Shown here: one piece after another, positions 30,641 through 43,652 of the stretch
Numbering within the stretch: the first letter of the stretch is position 1
Layout: each line of letters begins with the position of its first letter
From: Spirometra erinaceieuropaei
Taxonomy: Eukaryota; Platyhelminthes; Cestoda; Diphyllobothriidea; Diphyllobothriidae
DNA: 64,000 nt
Direction of reading: 5' to 3'
NCBI GenBank assembly: GCA_902702965.1
Contig: CACRXP010000086.1
Coordinates: forward strand, 1,433,146-1,497,145
The notes under the pieces: model-generated
The model's input: only the letters and a program-made list of their open reading frames with translations
What the model was told of the DNA's origin: nothing
Database searches by the model: none
Position numbers and translations under genes: made by a program

Positions 30641-32977
30641 ATATGCGATCTACTTCACCCGAGCTGGTGTGGCAGTAAAGACGCTGTGGGTAGGATAATA
30701 TGTGCCCCCTCATATACGACAGGGGCACACTTTCCGTCCCCTTTGTGCACTATGAGTGGACCAGATATTGTGTGGCACGCGCAGATGGGCCGTTTAGCTT
30801 TGTCACTTGCCCCGTCTGATCCCGCCACCAGTTGGATGTCCGTCTCGGACAGTAAACTGATACATAGGAGAGGGAAACGAACAAAATACAGCCTCTGTAA
30901 AATCAGTCATCATGGCACATCAACGCATTTATATCTGGCAAATCCGACGCGAATGAGTTTACCATGACGTCCTGTCGGTCGTAGTACATGAAGTAGGGAC
31001 CCGGAAGTGTGTGGAACGCGCGTAGACGGGCTGTATGAATTTTCCAGTTACTGCGACGCACCCACCTCCGGCCGTCTGGACAGCGTCTTCCTATTGGAGC
31101 AGGGCGGGTGTGGGAGGAGAGAGGGCAGTAAGGATGCACAAGTCGCTCACTACGAATTCGCGTGCTAGTCGCCGCGGCGCACATTCTGTGGGGCACTCGA
31201 TGGACGAATTTCACGCGCAACGGTTGAACTCCCCGGTTCCAAATATCAAAATCGTGTGGTTAACGCAAAAAGTCAGCGTGTGGGATATGATGAATGAAGT
31301 CAGCTTGTTGCTACGGAAGCGTAATCTCTTGAACTAGAAATTGCTGCGGACGATGCAGATACCAGACCCCTATATTTGCCAGGCAAGCGCTTCAGAATTT
31401 ACCTGCATGGAGGGCGAGGAGAAAAATTTGTGCGACGGACTTGCCTGGGGCGTGTTTCTGTCGTCCGAGTCAGTTCTCCACAACAAAAATATGGAAACAG
31501 GTAAGTTGACTTTTCCCTATACAAGTCGCTGCCGCAAAAAGCTAGAGGATAACCGCCTCCGCAATTGAGAACAACTTGGGCTACTCATATTCAATCGTTG
31601 CGTACACGCACCTAAAAACAAACCTTTCCCTGCCGCTTCTATGCTTATGAATTTGAGAACTCGAAATACACCACTCATTCCCCGATGTGGTCGATTTTTC
31701 AGCGCTTTGTGATAGCAAAGGTTCCATTTGTATGGCGGAGCAACGTTCTTACCTGGACAACCCGAATGAGATCACTCAGTATAAGAGTTCAGCAAGTAGA
31801 CCTGATGCCGCTGACCACAATGGAGTTTCCTTACCTTATTGGTAGTACTTGCTATCAGACTGACCACCTCCTTCCAACATATCGAACAATGACCGTACTC
31901 CCGCACCCACCAACACCCATCGTAACGCTGCAGCCAGCCCTCCCACGGACGTGATCTGTTCATATCGTGTCTCCAACACGAGTACCCTCGCGAATGGAGG
32001 AAGCACAAATGACCAGGGCACCCTCTTTGATGAATCGTAAAGACGTAATTTCCACAAACATATCGAGAAACCAGTCAATGGCTTAACTACGCACTCCGCG
32101 AATATGTCAACTCGAATATCTGATTTTGTTCATCTCATCCAAGCTCATTGAGCGTTCATGGTAGTAGAGTGAAGGGAATTACGCTAACACGCAGTTAGAG
32201 CTTAGTTCCTGTGCAAGGTCGCCCACTAACTGCAGACCCCAATAAGATCGCCCACTAACTGTCCGTAGGGCGCAGGGCAAAGTGTGAGACTTACCAATCT
32301 TTGCTGCCGGGGTAAGGTTAAAGGTAAGATACCTTATCCTCACGCGTCTAAGTCCCGGCCCTACGACAGTAAAGCCACAAGCTCCATCGCATATGCGCGA
32401 TTGAAAGTCAAGAGGTAGGATTGCGGTCGGGGTAATTGTAGGGATTGTGGTTTCTATTTCACTTTGGGATTGAATGGAGGATAAATATTCTCCTTTATCT
32501 CAACCCCCCAAACAGTGTTTGTTGGACTGAAAGCTTGAGGAGTGTGAATCGTGCATGTCTGTCGAGTTTTGGATAGCAGTTCACTCCAAGGGAAAACGAG
32601 CCAAAGTACACCGACGGCGTATGTCGGCCAGCGCGTATTGTGACTGAAAAAGACAGGACACCTAATTCCCTCCACTGCATCAGTTCACCCGTTCGGAAAT
32701 CCGAAAGTCCTAAATGGGATAATTTAGCACACCTGCTTCGCGCAATGTTAATTGAAGGAACAATCTGTCAAATCGTCCCCTGAGGGTGTTCTGCGCATAA
32801 ACGGTGGCCTGCTTTTTAGTGGTGTTTCACGTCCGTCTCCAAAGCCCTTCGATCTACGTACAAAAAGCACATATTTCAGAGGCTTTTAAAAAAAGTTACG
32901 AAATCACAATCAGCCTTCAGAAAGACAAAGGTCGGGCACCAAGGACAGAGGGAGAGATAGAGGTCAAAGGAAAGGTG
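30641..32977. other. Intergenic DNA downstream of COG5
   Basis: The block at about 30700-31220 shows open frames on both strands and internal similarity in wording (tggcacgcgcagatgggc; tggaacgcgcgtagacgggc), typical of a repeat made of related units. The segment 31341-31568 is open on the plus strand and followed by a GTAAGT-like donor at 31501, but no partner exon was found. Minus-strand sequence next to 32977 should contain the COG5 3' untranslated region. No gene is supported. Confidence 0.3.
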
Positions 32978-35900
32978 TCATGGTTGCAGGTTCTGTGCAG
33001 GCAGTTTAGCTACGAAGTGCTCCAGCAGATCACGAATGATGGGGAAGATGGTGGGGTACTCGCGCTGGTTTCGAGCCTCTACCTCCTCTGTATAGACCGC
33101 CAGGGCATGGCTAATGAAGTTGAGGCGGGCGGCCTCGTCAGGTGTATGCAGAACCCAGTGCACGTAACGTGCCAGTGACCAGCCGCTAGCAGTGTGTGGC
33201 GAGGGAATCTCCGCCGGTGCACGACTGATGACATGATGCAGCACCAGGCTACCCGGGAGTGTGGTAACTGGTGAGGCGCCAGCACCCTTTTCTGGGGTAC
33301 TGGTAAAAGTCTGAAAAGAGGCAGATGAAGAAAAATTGGAAGAGATTTTGCCAGCGTCTGATGTCGACAGCTGGGTGATGATGGTTTCAGATAGGACGAG
33401 ATCTAGCAAAACCGAGGCATTAAGAGGGATCAGAAGAAACCGGTTGGATCGCCTTCCTCAGAAACTGTGTTTCATGTCAGTTAGTGTCGCAACCTCACTC
33501 ATGGAGCTTTTTCCGCTCGGGAGCGTCTAAACATTTCAGTATATGCTTTGAGGGTCCAGACTACGTGACCCCTGAATAATTTATTTGGCTGGGTAGCCGT
33601 CTGCCAAAGTTTAAAAGGGACTCAGTTTTGCAACGACAGGGCCGTTTTATCTGCGGCATGAATTGGACTTTTTTCTGCGTTTATGTGAACAGAGACTGAT
33701 GACGCTGTGTTGTTGTGGTTCGGGGCTTTTGGACGAGGGATTTCAGGGGCTAAAAGAATAGACGAGCGTTTTCCTCAAGAAAAAAAAACGTTCCAGGCCA
33801 GTGGAAGTGCTCGAAGATGATTAATCGGAAATACTTTACGCAGCATCAAATGTCTCCACAAAATTCACTTAAAATCACTGGCGGTTTTGAAGCCGGACAG
33901 GCGTTGCACAGACCAAAAAGGAATTTCGCAGTTTTCACGGAAGAGAGATCGAACTATATTGACACTGTTTAGTAGGCGAAATTTCTTGAAGGAACCTGGA
34001 AGTTAGAACGCATGGAGTCTAGGGAGTAGGACACAGATCGGTAGTAAAATCGTGTAAGCAGAGGAACTAGTCACGCTAGTTTTAACAGTCGGGGCACAGC
34101 TCCCCGGCAAAATCAGTAGGGAAACTGCGGTGGCAAAAAAAACGCGTGTACTGGGCCACCGTCAGGTTATTTCCTACCTATGGTCGTGCATGCTGGGGTA
34201 TGTCGCCCGAAGACGAGCGAAAACTGGAGTTTTTACCGCTACTGTTCAAAGACAATCTTTCAAATGAAACGCACCACCTGAAACGAGGCAGTGCGCACTC
34301 GCTGAAGCAACATCGTGAGAATTTCTCTGGCCATCCAAGAAGGATGACAGGGATGTCTCAGGCGTGTTCTCCAGCCTCCGCCCCATGAGTTTAATGCTGC
34401 TGTACTAGATCAGGCATTGATACCTGATTAGGGGCGACAAAGATGCCACCACAAAACCTCCCGCGACCAAGTCTATCAAGACAGGGCAGTAATTCTTTTG
34501 CCCATGTTATTTGGTTTTCGCTGCTGGCGAGGCCAGCTAGATTACGTCTCATCCTCATGAAATCTCAATTTCTCCAGTCAATATCCAGACGATGACAGGC
34601 AATCGGCCAGGGACGGGGAATTAACAACGTCCTCGAAATATAGGAATTGTACGTACCGTCAGGAGATCCTCCGTAGGTATGAGGAGTAAGGGTCGGAAGG
34701 CACGCAGGCGGGCATAGGCCTCGGAAGCAAGATCAACAAGTCGGTAGCCTGGAATTTTACCGTTGGCGGTCACTTGTTCATCCAGCGTCAGCTCGAATTC
34801 AATACAGTCAGCGGCGAGGCGGTGACGTATGCGTTCCCTATTCACTTCCTCCTCGTCCGTTGGCACCGAAGTCATCTTTCCATAATCTGGTCTCAGGAGG
34901 CTGGCGTGCTGTAGGAAGGTGTCAATGCAGCATGACAAGTGCTCACGCAGACTGTCCAGGAGGGCAATCTCGCCGAAGGTGTAAAACTGCTGACTACCGG
35001 AGGGGTGTCGGGGTCGAGGGCATAGATCGGACATTACGGTTGGTGTTGAGAGACGGGAGAAGAGGTCGTTACGCAGCCTGTGTAAGAAGTCCTGTTAGTG
35101 GTGTAGGGGATGAAATAAGCAAGTGAGTGCGGAACAAGTGTGCGAGTGGCATGGAAGGAAGGAAAGCAGATTAGCTAAAGTAGTGGCTGCGACGCAGTCA
35201 GAGCATGGCGTAGTCACTCGTAAGGCCAGCGCATGCGCACCGGCAGGGGAAAGTGGGTATCAGTTTCGGTGTTGGGAAATCGATCAATATATCGGTTGAT
35301 ATACGGGCATTCGACTGGCCGGCTATGCCGATACGTCCTTGATGCGATGGCCTGGGTCGATGACCGGGCAGATCATGTTGTGGTAGGACTGCCGCGGAGG
35401 CGGAAGCCTGATAAGAGACTGGGGGCTGCCGCTACTACTACTACTACTACTACTAATAATAATAATAATACTAATAATACTACTATACTACGACTACTAA
35501 TACGATTACTATATACTACTATTATTATACACTGTATGCTGCTACTGGGGTGTACGTGATCCTCTAGACCTCCAGAATGACCAGATGATTTTCAAACTTC
35601 ACCAGCTCCACGATCGTCCCGTCTTAAGTGAGAAGGGGGTAACTCCCTGTTTGCATCATTAGACACCTTGTTCGCAGATATTCCAGTTTAGTATACGAAA
35701 CTATGTGAACAAGCGCACAATAAATAAGTGCGCTACAAGCCACTAGCGCCAAATTGATTAACCACAACAAGTCAACACAGTACTCGACTATTATCCGTTA
35801 CAGGTGAATGACTAAAAAATAAGTGACGGGCAAAACCTGGAAGGCCAGTAGACCTTAATAGAGTTCAAAGGGTTGTCTCCATTTTTAAAGGAGTGAATGA

Positions 35901-38900
35901 AACATAAATCCTGCAGAAGTCACAAAGTGACTTGAGGAAGATGTCATAAAACCCTTTAGGGCTACTGCTAAGTTCGTATTGACAAAGAATGGACATTTAG
36001 TCATTACTACTGAAATTCCAGGAAGCAGTATAGCGCATACATGACGGCTGTACCTGAAGTGAGCGAATATAAGTTGAACAATCATCGTCACCACTGGGAG
36101 GTGTGGTGGCGAATTCCTGATGCATGGTGACAAGAATCTCCTCAATACCGTCGCCCAACGAGGCGGCGAGTGGTTCTAAGATGGTCCGACACAGAGGGTT
36201 TAACTTGTCAACAACGGCCGCGTCCACGATGGCTTCAGGTCCGCCCAGTCCAAGACTCGAGACTGATCCTTTAGTTGCTGTCGTAGGAAGTCCACGAACA
36301 TGCCGTGCCACAGAGTGGCGCAGAGTTCGTCCAAAATGACAGATAAGGTTTACTAGCTGAAAATTAGATTCCTGAGCTGGGCTGGGCGGTCCGGAGATTT
36401 GCCTTGCTACGGGGCCCACCTCGATCAGGGCCTCGGCTTTAGTCGCGAAGAGGGCGACCATTTTGGCTATATTATTGGCAACCTAACAAGACGGAATGAG
36501 GAAAATAGGCTTGTCAGAAGTAAGGTCACTTACGTTGACGTTGACAATATACATATAGATTTGAAACATTTTGTTATGACTGGTCACCAGAAGAGGGCTG
36601 GATGAAAGCATCCTTGGTAGAGGGACGCTCATCAATCGTTTTTACGGAACTCACTCGTTCCGTTGTGCCTTACGGGCTCTCTCTCGAGCCCAACCAGCAG
36701 CCGCACAGCGGCGCATTCTAAAGGCAGAATAACATTGCCCACAAAGACACGGGGGACTGGAATGGCCATTTCTGGTTTATTGGCCGTCGTCAGACAGGCA
36801 TACCCAACCCGAAATGCGGAACACCTGGGGCTCTATTCCGCGACCTGTTAGTTAGAAGTCCAACGCCTTTAACCACTGAGCCACGGGCTTGTTGTCATGT
36901 CGGTTGCGATCGGGAAGGTGCAATGGTAGACAGGCGCTCACCGATCGTTCTTACGGAACTTACTCGTCCCACTGTGCTTTACAGGCTCTCTCTCCAGATT
37001 CGGAGAGTGGTAATTTCAATAGTCCACATTCATAACAAGTGATGACTACTTATTTGACGCCGATAACGATGCGTGCGCAAAACGGAGACAGTTGTGGGAG
37101 ACAAATGTTTCAGCAGAAAGTTGATACATGACAAGGCAAGTTGATCAGACCTGGTTGAAAATATTTGTGGGCTAAAAAGTCATGCTGGGCAGAGTGGAGA
37201 CCCTTTCAGAAGCCTACGACTTACACACCGATCGACCAAAGTAAGAAATGTTTCTCAAAATCTGACTAAATAATTTATGACACTTGGTAGTTGCCGGAAA
37301 GTGGAAAATTCTTATTACGATGAAGTCCCATTTCGCCTAGTTTGGTTGTCAGTAACGAAACGGATGCTGGAACACATGACACCGGTATGCGCGGTTTGCC
37401 CCAATATCTGACATTTCTGGAGCAGACGTTGCGCTGTTCATCATACATTGTATGGGTATTAAATTTTTATTGTACAAAACGGAGACCTTGTTAGTCCTTC
37501 AGCGTCAACGTTTAAGGGGTATTGCACGAATTAAATAACCTAAGTTAGTAATGAATGTCTTACATGGAGACAAGTAGCTGGTCAATGTGTGCCTCGATGA
37601 GTTAGGCACGCTCTGTGGATATCCGACGAATGGCTGCGACACTTGGTCCTCTAGACTGGGAACGGTAAAGGACGGATGTCTGACCTGAACCTGAGTCTTT
37701 TGTGACTGCTGACGATCAACTTGTCCCCACTTGGAATATTCGTTCAGTGTTACACTCAGGTATCCTTCGGTAAGCGATCGTTTTTAAATGATAAGGAGAA
37801 CCAACGCCTGTTGCTCTAACTCACAGAAGGCCATTTTCACCAGGAGTTTGTCATCGTTTAAAGTACCGACGTCGGTTTCGCGCACAGTTACTTTACGCTA
37901 GGTTCATCAAGAGCCTCAACTAAACGATCTTAAAATATCGATTTCTAATTGATTACAATCAACAATTGCCGCTGGAGGGTGCAGGCGCGATGTAAGAAAG
38001 CCCACCTAACTCACACCCATACGGACTACTTGGCGGTTCCGAGCAGATTTTGGTTAAAAAATGTAATCTCACAGAATGTAGAGGTAGAATTGTCCGAAAA
38101 TCTGTCACTTGGTGCTTTTAGTCTGCAGGGGATACCCTTAAAGTAGCAAAACGGTGGGGGACATATGAAGTAGCCCCTCTTTTTGACAGTAGCTCAAAAA
38201 CTGGCATAAAAGATCTGTTTGACTGCTCTAGCTTTAACTAACGCTAACACTGTGACTGTCCCTGGTTCAAATGACGACAAGGGAAGAAAGAGCACAGAAA
38301 AAATGTGAAGAAAATCAAAAGGTTGAGGGAGTTCCATCCCCCCCCCCAACCGGAGAAAAGGCTCTGTAGGAGCACAAACCTTGCAGAGGAGATCTGTCTG
38401 CACTGCGGCACGCGAGAGTTCTGTTGCTGCCGCCTCAATTATGTGGTCCACGGCGGCGGGCTCCGGTACGACGGTCGCGCCCGGCGCCACTGCTGTGCCC
38501 ACCCGTTCAAACAGGCGGGACAAACTGCGCGTCAGATAGGCGGTCTCGTAGGGCTGTAGAAGGCGCAGCAAGTAGCTGGGCAGCTCGCTGACCTCGTTAT
38601 CACCCTGCGGAGCAGCAGCGACTTTGCGCCAGAAGTCGAGGAAGAGTTTCAGCAGGCGTGGATACTCGCCCTCAAAGGCTTCTTTTAAATGGGAGGAGCG
38701 TTTTACTGCCGACTGGAAGTGTGTCTCCATGCAGGCGGAAGCCCAGCCAAGGAAACCGGAGCTTGCGCTGAGTGCCTCACAAAAGGCGCGCGCATGGCTG
38801 ACCAGATCCGTGTCCTCTAGTCCACAAACCGAGGCGATGTCGGGAACTGAATGCGAAGGGATAGATAGGGATGGTGTGCGAGGAGGTTTTACGGGAGGAC

Positions 38901-41900
38901 AACAGAAGATCCGTGTCGGTCCAAATACAGACAGTCATTATGCGAAAAAGACTGCGGAAGGCATTTTAGGACAGAAAAGTGGAGGAGGGTTTTATAAAAA
39001 TATAGGCTTGAAGTGGATCACCGAGAGTGCCAAGTTCCTGTGTTTTAAGAATGTTTTATGAGCACGTGGAGAGTCAATTACGGAACCGCCCGAAGGGGAA
39101 AAGTAAGTCCCGCGCGACTGCAATGAGCTGTGTACGCATTCGCGTTTTCCATCAACAGGCTTCTCAACTTCATTTTTCAATAGTAGTCGGGTAGTTATTG
39201 GGTTGCGCTATCAACCGTCGACGTTCCTAGGAGATGCTTGCGGCATCAATTTTGAAATTCTACCGGACACCCTACCTACGAGCACTGTAGGCTCTAGAAA
39301 GACTTGTATCCCACAGGAACTCCAAAAACGAAATTCCACACCTTATAGGCAAACAACCGAGGGTATGTGGGAAAGCGGTCTAGGAAACAGTTAAACGGAC
39401 ATTTGAAGTGTAACGTGTGAAAAAAGCGGCTTGCTGAGGGAACTGGTGACTTACCTATCAGTAAGTCTTTAAGAAATAACTCAAGTAGCAACTATGATTG
39501 GCTATGGCCCGTGAGAAAAAATAAGGCGTCCATGAAAGTGCAATGTCTTCCGATGGACGATTCCAACGGAATTATCTGCAGACATGCGAGGCACAGTTAG
39601 TCTTCAGAGCTACATCCTAGTTTGTTCCCATTCAATTGTCTACTAAGAAAACTAATGCGCCTCTGATGCTTCCAAAACCGAGACGAGGATTTTATTTCCC
39701 AATTCTGGAGTAGAAACAAATCCGTATATTTATGAGAAGTAGGAAGAGGCCGTGCAACAAATTTTGTTATTTTCCGAAAGTTTTGGACAATTATTTTAGT
39801 GTGTATTTAGGAGAACGAAGAGTACAGAAGACCATTTTGTTATCAGGACCATACTGCCTAAAACGTCAGGCGACAATCTATATCGGAGACCTATTCAAAT
39901 TCCCGAAAATTTGTTCCGGGGCTTTTATTTTTGTTTAGTTGAGCCGGGCAGTTAGCCCGCCAAAGAAGTGAATTCAATTAAGGTTTGAGGAGCGTGGAGG
40001 TTATGGGGTATAATATAGGAAGAGACAATCACCGAGCCACGTGATCATTCTACTCTGATCAAAGTTGGGACCGACCGTCAACCGTGGCTCAACGATTTTG
40101 TGCTGGAAGTCGCTGGCATAGCCCAGCAACGGTCCTGTGAATCGCAGGTCAAATCAAATGAGGGCTAGCCGGAATGAGGAGTGAACGTGTCCGTCTGCGC
40201 AGTCCCATTTATCCAGGAGGGAGGAACCAGCCGTGTCATGGAAAGTGTAGAGGGCCTTACTGACAGGCCAACCACTGCCCCGAACGAACCTCCAATTGTC
40301 TTAAGCATATCTTGTAACCGGATTACGGTGGGTGAAAGTGAGGGAGTGGAGCAAGCGCTGCGAAAGTCAGCTCCACCGAATGAAGGGAGTAGAGCTCTTC
40401 GGGACCGGTACCATCGCCAGTATGTGCATGCAATAGAATGGCGTCTAGAACCACTAAAGGTGTCAAGGAAGAAGCAAATTCCCTAGAAAAAGAAGACTCC
40501 TTCCGTAGTGATGCAGTACAATTAGGAACAACATCCGCTTTACTAGCCATAACTCGGGCTGTGTGCCGCCTGTAGGCTGTAGACGATGTCCTACGGCATA
40601 AACGGTGAATGCCCTGTCGGCTTAGCGTTGTGAATACGCAGGTGATGTTGCATAAATATTCGTCGAAGTGTTCGGGTGAAGCCCGGTTTACTTCGGTTTA
40701 CTGGAAAGCATGTCGGTTGCATAGGAGCGACAGGATACCTGCCTGTTCGGCTACTGTGCCCCATATAATCTTCAGTTATCACTAACAGCAAGCAGGAAAA
40801 TGAAGGAGGTAAAGCGGAAGACTCTCTTACTGCGAAAGAATTCACGTGCCAGTTACTCTGCGTCCTCTCGACAATGACTGAACCTCGTCACATGTGACTG
40901 TGACATGTCCGCCACTGCATTCAAGACCGTTTACAGCCTTGGGTTATTCTTGCTGTGTGTCGGGAGAAAAATGAAAAGGTGCTGCGTGGGCCGCTCCTGT
41001 TCCAAGTGCAAATTGCGGTTTCTCCCCGTTGAGTTTGACAGAGAAGTTGACGTTGAAGTTCTACCGATATCGGCAAAACGGGCTGGGGTACGCGACGTTT
41101 CATGCCAGAAAAATATGAAATGATTACAATTGGGTCATTAATTGGATAAGTCTTGAGGACTCATTATACACCTTCGGTTCTTAATCCCGGACCTAAGACA
41201 TGGGCGTCCTGAGCGCACTTTCGTGTGAATTTTCAAGCGAACACAAAATGCTGGCATTGACAGTATTTCTCCTAAAATGCTTTCAGGCTTTATGATTTAA
41301 AGGGTCTTAGAAATAAGAACAGGCCTGCCAAAAAACGACAGGGAAAACTGCCTATGCCTGTTTTAACTCTGCCGTGGTGAGTAGGCCGACCCTTGATAAT
41401 TCAAGGGACCAAAAGTGCCAGAGCTAGAAGTGTGTGTGTGTGGTGGGGTTGAAAGGCGTCAGAGGGCAATGGATGGGCTGTCAGAAAAAGTTCTGATGAC
41501 GGAATACAGCATGAACTAACCTGCCTCCACACTCCATGGGTTGGCGGAGGAGAGGGTGAGTACAATGGCTGCACAACAGGCTTGTGTCTCAGGGTTCATC
41601 CAATTCTGGATGGCGTAGACGGCAAGGAGATCGGTCAGTTTTGGTGGCTCCTGGTACACAAAGCTGTCCAGTCCAGCCAGAAGTGCGCCTGGGTTAGCGC
41701 TGCCAGACAGACGTTTCATGCACAGAGTCACTGCCAGGAGACGTACAGCGCCCACACACTGCTCCTGTGTAGCCAACATCTGGTCAAGACCTGTCCAGAA
41801 GAGGCTTCTAAAGGCGGCATTATGGGCATTGCTGCTGACAGGATATGAGGCCCGCCCTACAAAACAGAGGAGCAGGATGACAGAACCGGCTTATGGAGAA

Positions 41901-43652
41901 AACCCACATGAGGGAAAGAGGAGGATAAGGTAAGAGGTTAAAAAAGGCATGCAATCGCCGAAAGGTTCATTTGTATTATTCTGAGCTTCCGAACCTACAC
42001 AGGAGCTCATCCTCGAAGACAATGCAGTTGCATTAAGGAGTGCACAGACCGGTTTGGTTTTTCGCCGTGTGCGTCCTTGGCTGCAAACGCAACCGCAATA
42101 TCTGGTAATAGGCGCGTAAAGCCTGAAGTCCAGGGGCAAGTCGATGGTAATTTGCAAAATTTACTACCAGATCTCCCTGTCTCGAGCACCCCCCGCCCTG
42201 TCTTGTTGACAGGCTGAGGTATTATCAGTGTAGCCACGAAGTCGGACTTGCAATCGCCCTCTACAGCGTGGACAGCGACCCTTCATGCGAACCGCCTGTT
42301 TGTGTTCGCGTGTTCGTGAACTGGGTCTTCGTACGGTCCAGTCTATACAGTGACAGCGGCAGTAGGCACATGAAATTTTATAANNNNNNNNNNNNNNNNN
42401 NNNNNNNNNNNNNNNNNNNNNNNNNNNNNNNNNNNNNNNNNNNNNNNNNNNNNNNNNNNNNNNNNNNNNNNNNNNNNNNNNNNNNNNNNNNNNNNNNNNN
42501 NNNNNNNNNNNNNNNNNNNNNNNNNNNNNNNNNNNNNNNNNNNNNNNNNNNNNNNNNNNNNNNNNNNNNNNNNNNNNNNNNNNNNNNNNNNNNNNNNNNN
42601 NCGTTCGATCTCTGCCTGTCGTTCTGAAATAAGAACCTCCAGCGCCTTAGGTAGAAGTGACAACCTGTCAAAGACCTGCAAAAAACAAGAATGTCAATGT
42701 TGCGCTTTACTTGGAAATTGAAACATTTCTACGATGAGAAAACGCACAAAAAAACAAATGCACGTTTCATCCTTATTGAGGAGCAGCCTGCCAACGCAAT
42801 ATGTGCTCCTAATCGCTATGGGTGGCGGCTTCTGGGGGTCAGAAATTCTCCCCAAACCTTTTCTACTGCGATGGAAGCGAAGTACGCAGTCTCTCGATTG
42901 AGGTCACCGGTTGATCTGTGGTCTGCTTTACTTATACAAGTCCAGCCAAACATCAACAGGCCATGCATCCACATAACGGACCTCCCGGTTGGTCGACTGA
43001 GCAGGTGAGTCCAGAAATCAACTCAAGGAATCAGCAGAGGTTCTTGCCATAGGCCTCAACTGAATGTGGATGGGGTTGAAAGGAGGTGGAATTTGGATAG
43101 CTTGCGGCGGAAGTGGGACATGGAAGACAAAAACGAACCTGCAGACCCAGTCCTAGGCGGGCCTGATCGCCAATATCAGAAGACGAACGGACCAACTGCC
43201 AAGCGTGTGTCTCAACTCTGCTACGTTCCTTCATCATCACAATGTGGTAATCTTCAAGCACATCGATACCCTGCCAGTCCATGGAGGTAAAAGCATATTC
43301 CAGTTCGCTGAGGGCTTCTGAGGCCTTGGATAAGTCGTTCGGTGCCTCTAGAATATGGGTGAGAAATCCAAATAAAACAGGAACGTACGCTGTAGACGTC
43401 GAACATAAGTAGATATACGCTGTATTTTACGAAGTGAGTCACATATCAAACCAAGACGGCGAATGCGTGTGACGTGAGACCGTAGGGACTCATAGGGTTT
43501 GGTAAGACGCTGCTTTATCCTCTCCACATCATTGTAGACACTGCGAATCCGTGACTCGACGCCATCGAGGATGTTTGTAAAGTTCTCAAGGTCGACGGTT
43601 TGATTTAGAAGCTCGGTTCCGTGCTCTGACACGTGTTTGTATATAGCGGTAT
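32978..43652 (-). CDS. COG5: Conserved oligomeric Golgi complex subunit 5 (N-terminus missing)
   Basis: COG5 belongs to lobe B of the COG tethering complex, which guides retrograde vesicles within the Golgi. Exons on the minus strand: 43652-43389, 43347-43139, 42675-42602 (then gap), 41834-41521, 38846-38380, 36482-36054, 35091-34653, 33402-32978. Landmarks shared with animal COG5 are TKPYESLRSH and CDSLRKI in the N-terminal coiled-coil region, then QGIDVLEDYH and LKEAFEGEYPRLLKL. Next come LQPYETAYLTRSLSRLF, GDGIEEILVTMHQEF, QHASLLRP with RLAADCIEFEL, and RAPAEIPSPHT followed by YPTIFPII near the stop. The first exon begins in mid-codon (G|AT, Asp), so one or more upstream exons with roughly the first 70-100 residues are missing; I did not find them. 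Phase requires the donor GTACAA at 34652, not the GTACGT four bases earlier in the transcript. Introns range from 41 bp to about 2.7 kb. Confidence 0.93.
34140..34400 (+). mobile_element. RTE-like LINE 3' fragment inside COG5 intron
   Basis: The plus strand encodes a decayed version of the RTE C-terminal segment seen better at 58755-59240: YGRACWGMSPEDERKLEFLP near 34170-34235, then NLSNETHHLKR and GHPRRMTGM. It lies in the last COG5 intron, opposite to the gene. Confidence 0.65.
35432..35529 (+). repeat. (ACT)n / (AAT)n microsatellite
   Basis: About nine ACT units, then AAT units, then a degraded mixture of both. It lies in the COG5 intron between 35092 and 36053. Confidence 0.9.
36611..36992. 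repeat. Direct repeat pair flanking a SINE
   Basis: About 70 bp at 36611-36680 (from ggtagagggacgctcatcaa to gggctctctctc) recurs with roughly 85 percent identity by eye at 36925-36992. The SINE copy at 36755-36916 lies between them. A shorter version, ggtagaggggcgctcaccga, occurs at 47936. The pair may mark tandem copies of a composite repeat, of which the SINE is one part. Confidence 0.6.
36755..36916 (-). mobile_element. tRNA-derived SINE, copy 2
   Basis: The best copy for the tRNA-like head. Read on the minus strand it has CCGTGGCTCAGTGGTTAAAGG, a good RNA polymerase III A box (TGGCTCAGTGG), then an anticodon-arm-like segment. The tail contains GCCTGTCTGACGACGGCCAA, shared with copy 3. 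The B box is weak. It lies in the COG5 intron between 36483 and 38379, in the orientation of the gene. Confidence 0.75.
36993..38379. other. COG5 intron remainder
   Basis: No open frame with a motif, no microsatellite and no recognisable transposon part was seen in this portion of the intron. Confidence 0.4.
38847..41520. other. COG5 intron (2.7 kb), nothing recognised
   Basis: The longest COG5 intron whose ends are both visible. Open frames of 60-101 codons occur on both strands, without motifs. I see no element with defined ends. Confidence 0.4.
42384..42601. other. Assembly gap (218 N) inside COG5
   Basis: The COG5 exon that starts at 42675 runs straight into this gap in an open frame. 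Its donor site, and possibly one more short exon, are therefore hidden. Confidence 0.99.

Noticed and set aside
31341..31568. Possible exon with a GTAAGT-like donor
   Set aside because: No partner exon, no recognised protein and no acceptor with matching phase nearby.
36755..36916. Possible tRNA gene
   Set aside because: The A box is good but the acceptor stem does not close and the B box is weak; it is better explained as a tRNA-derived SINE.
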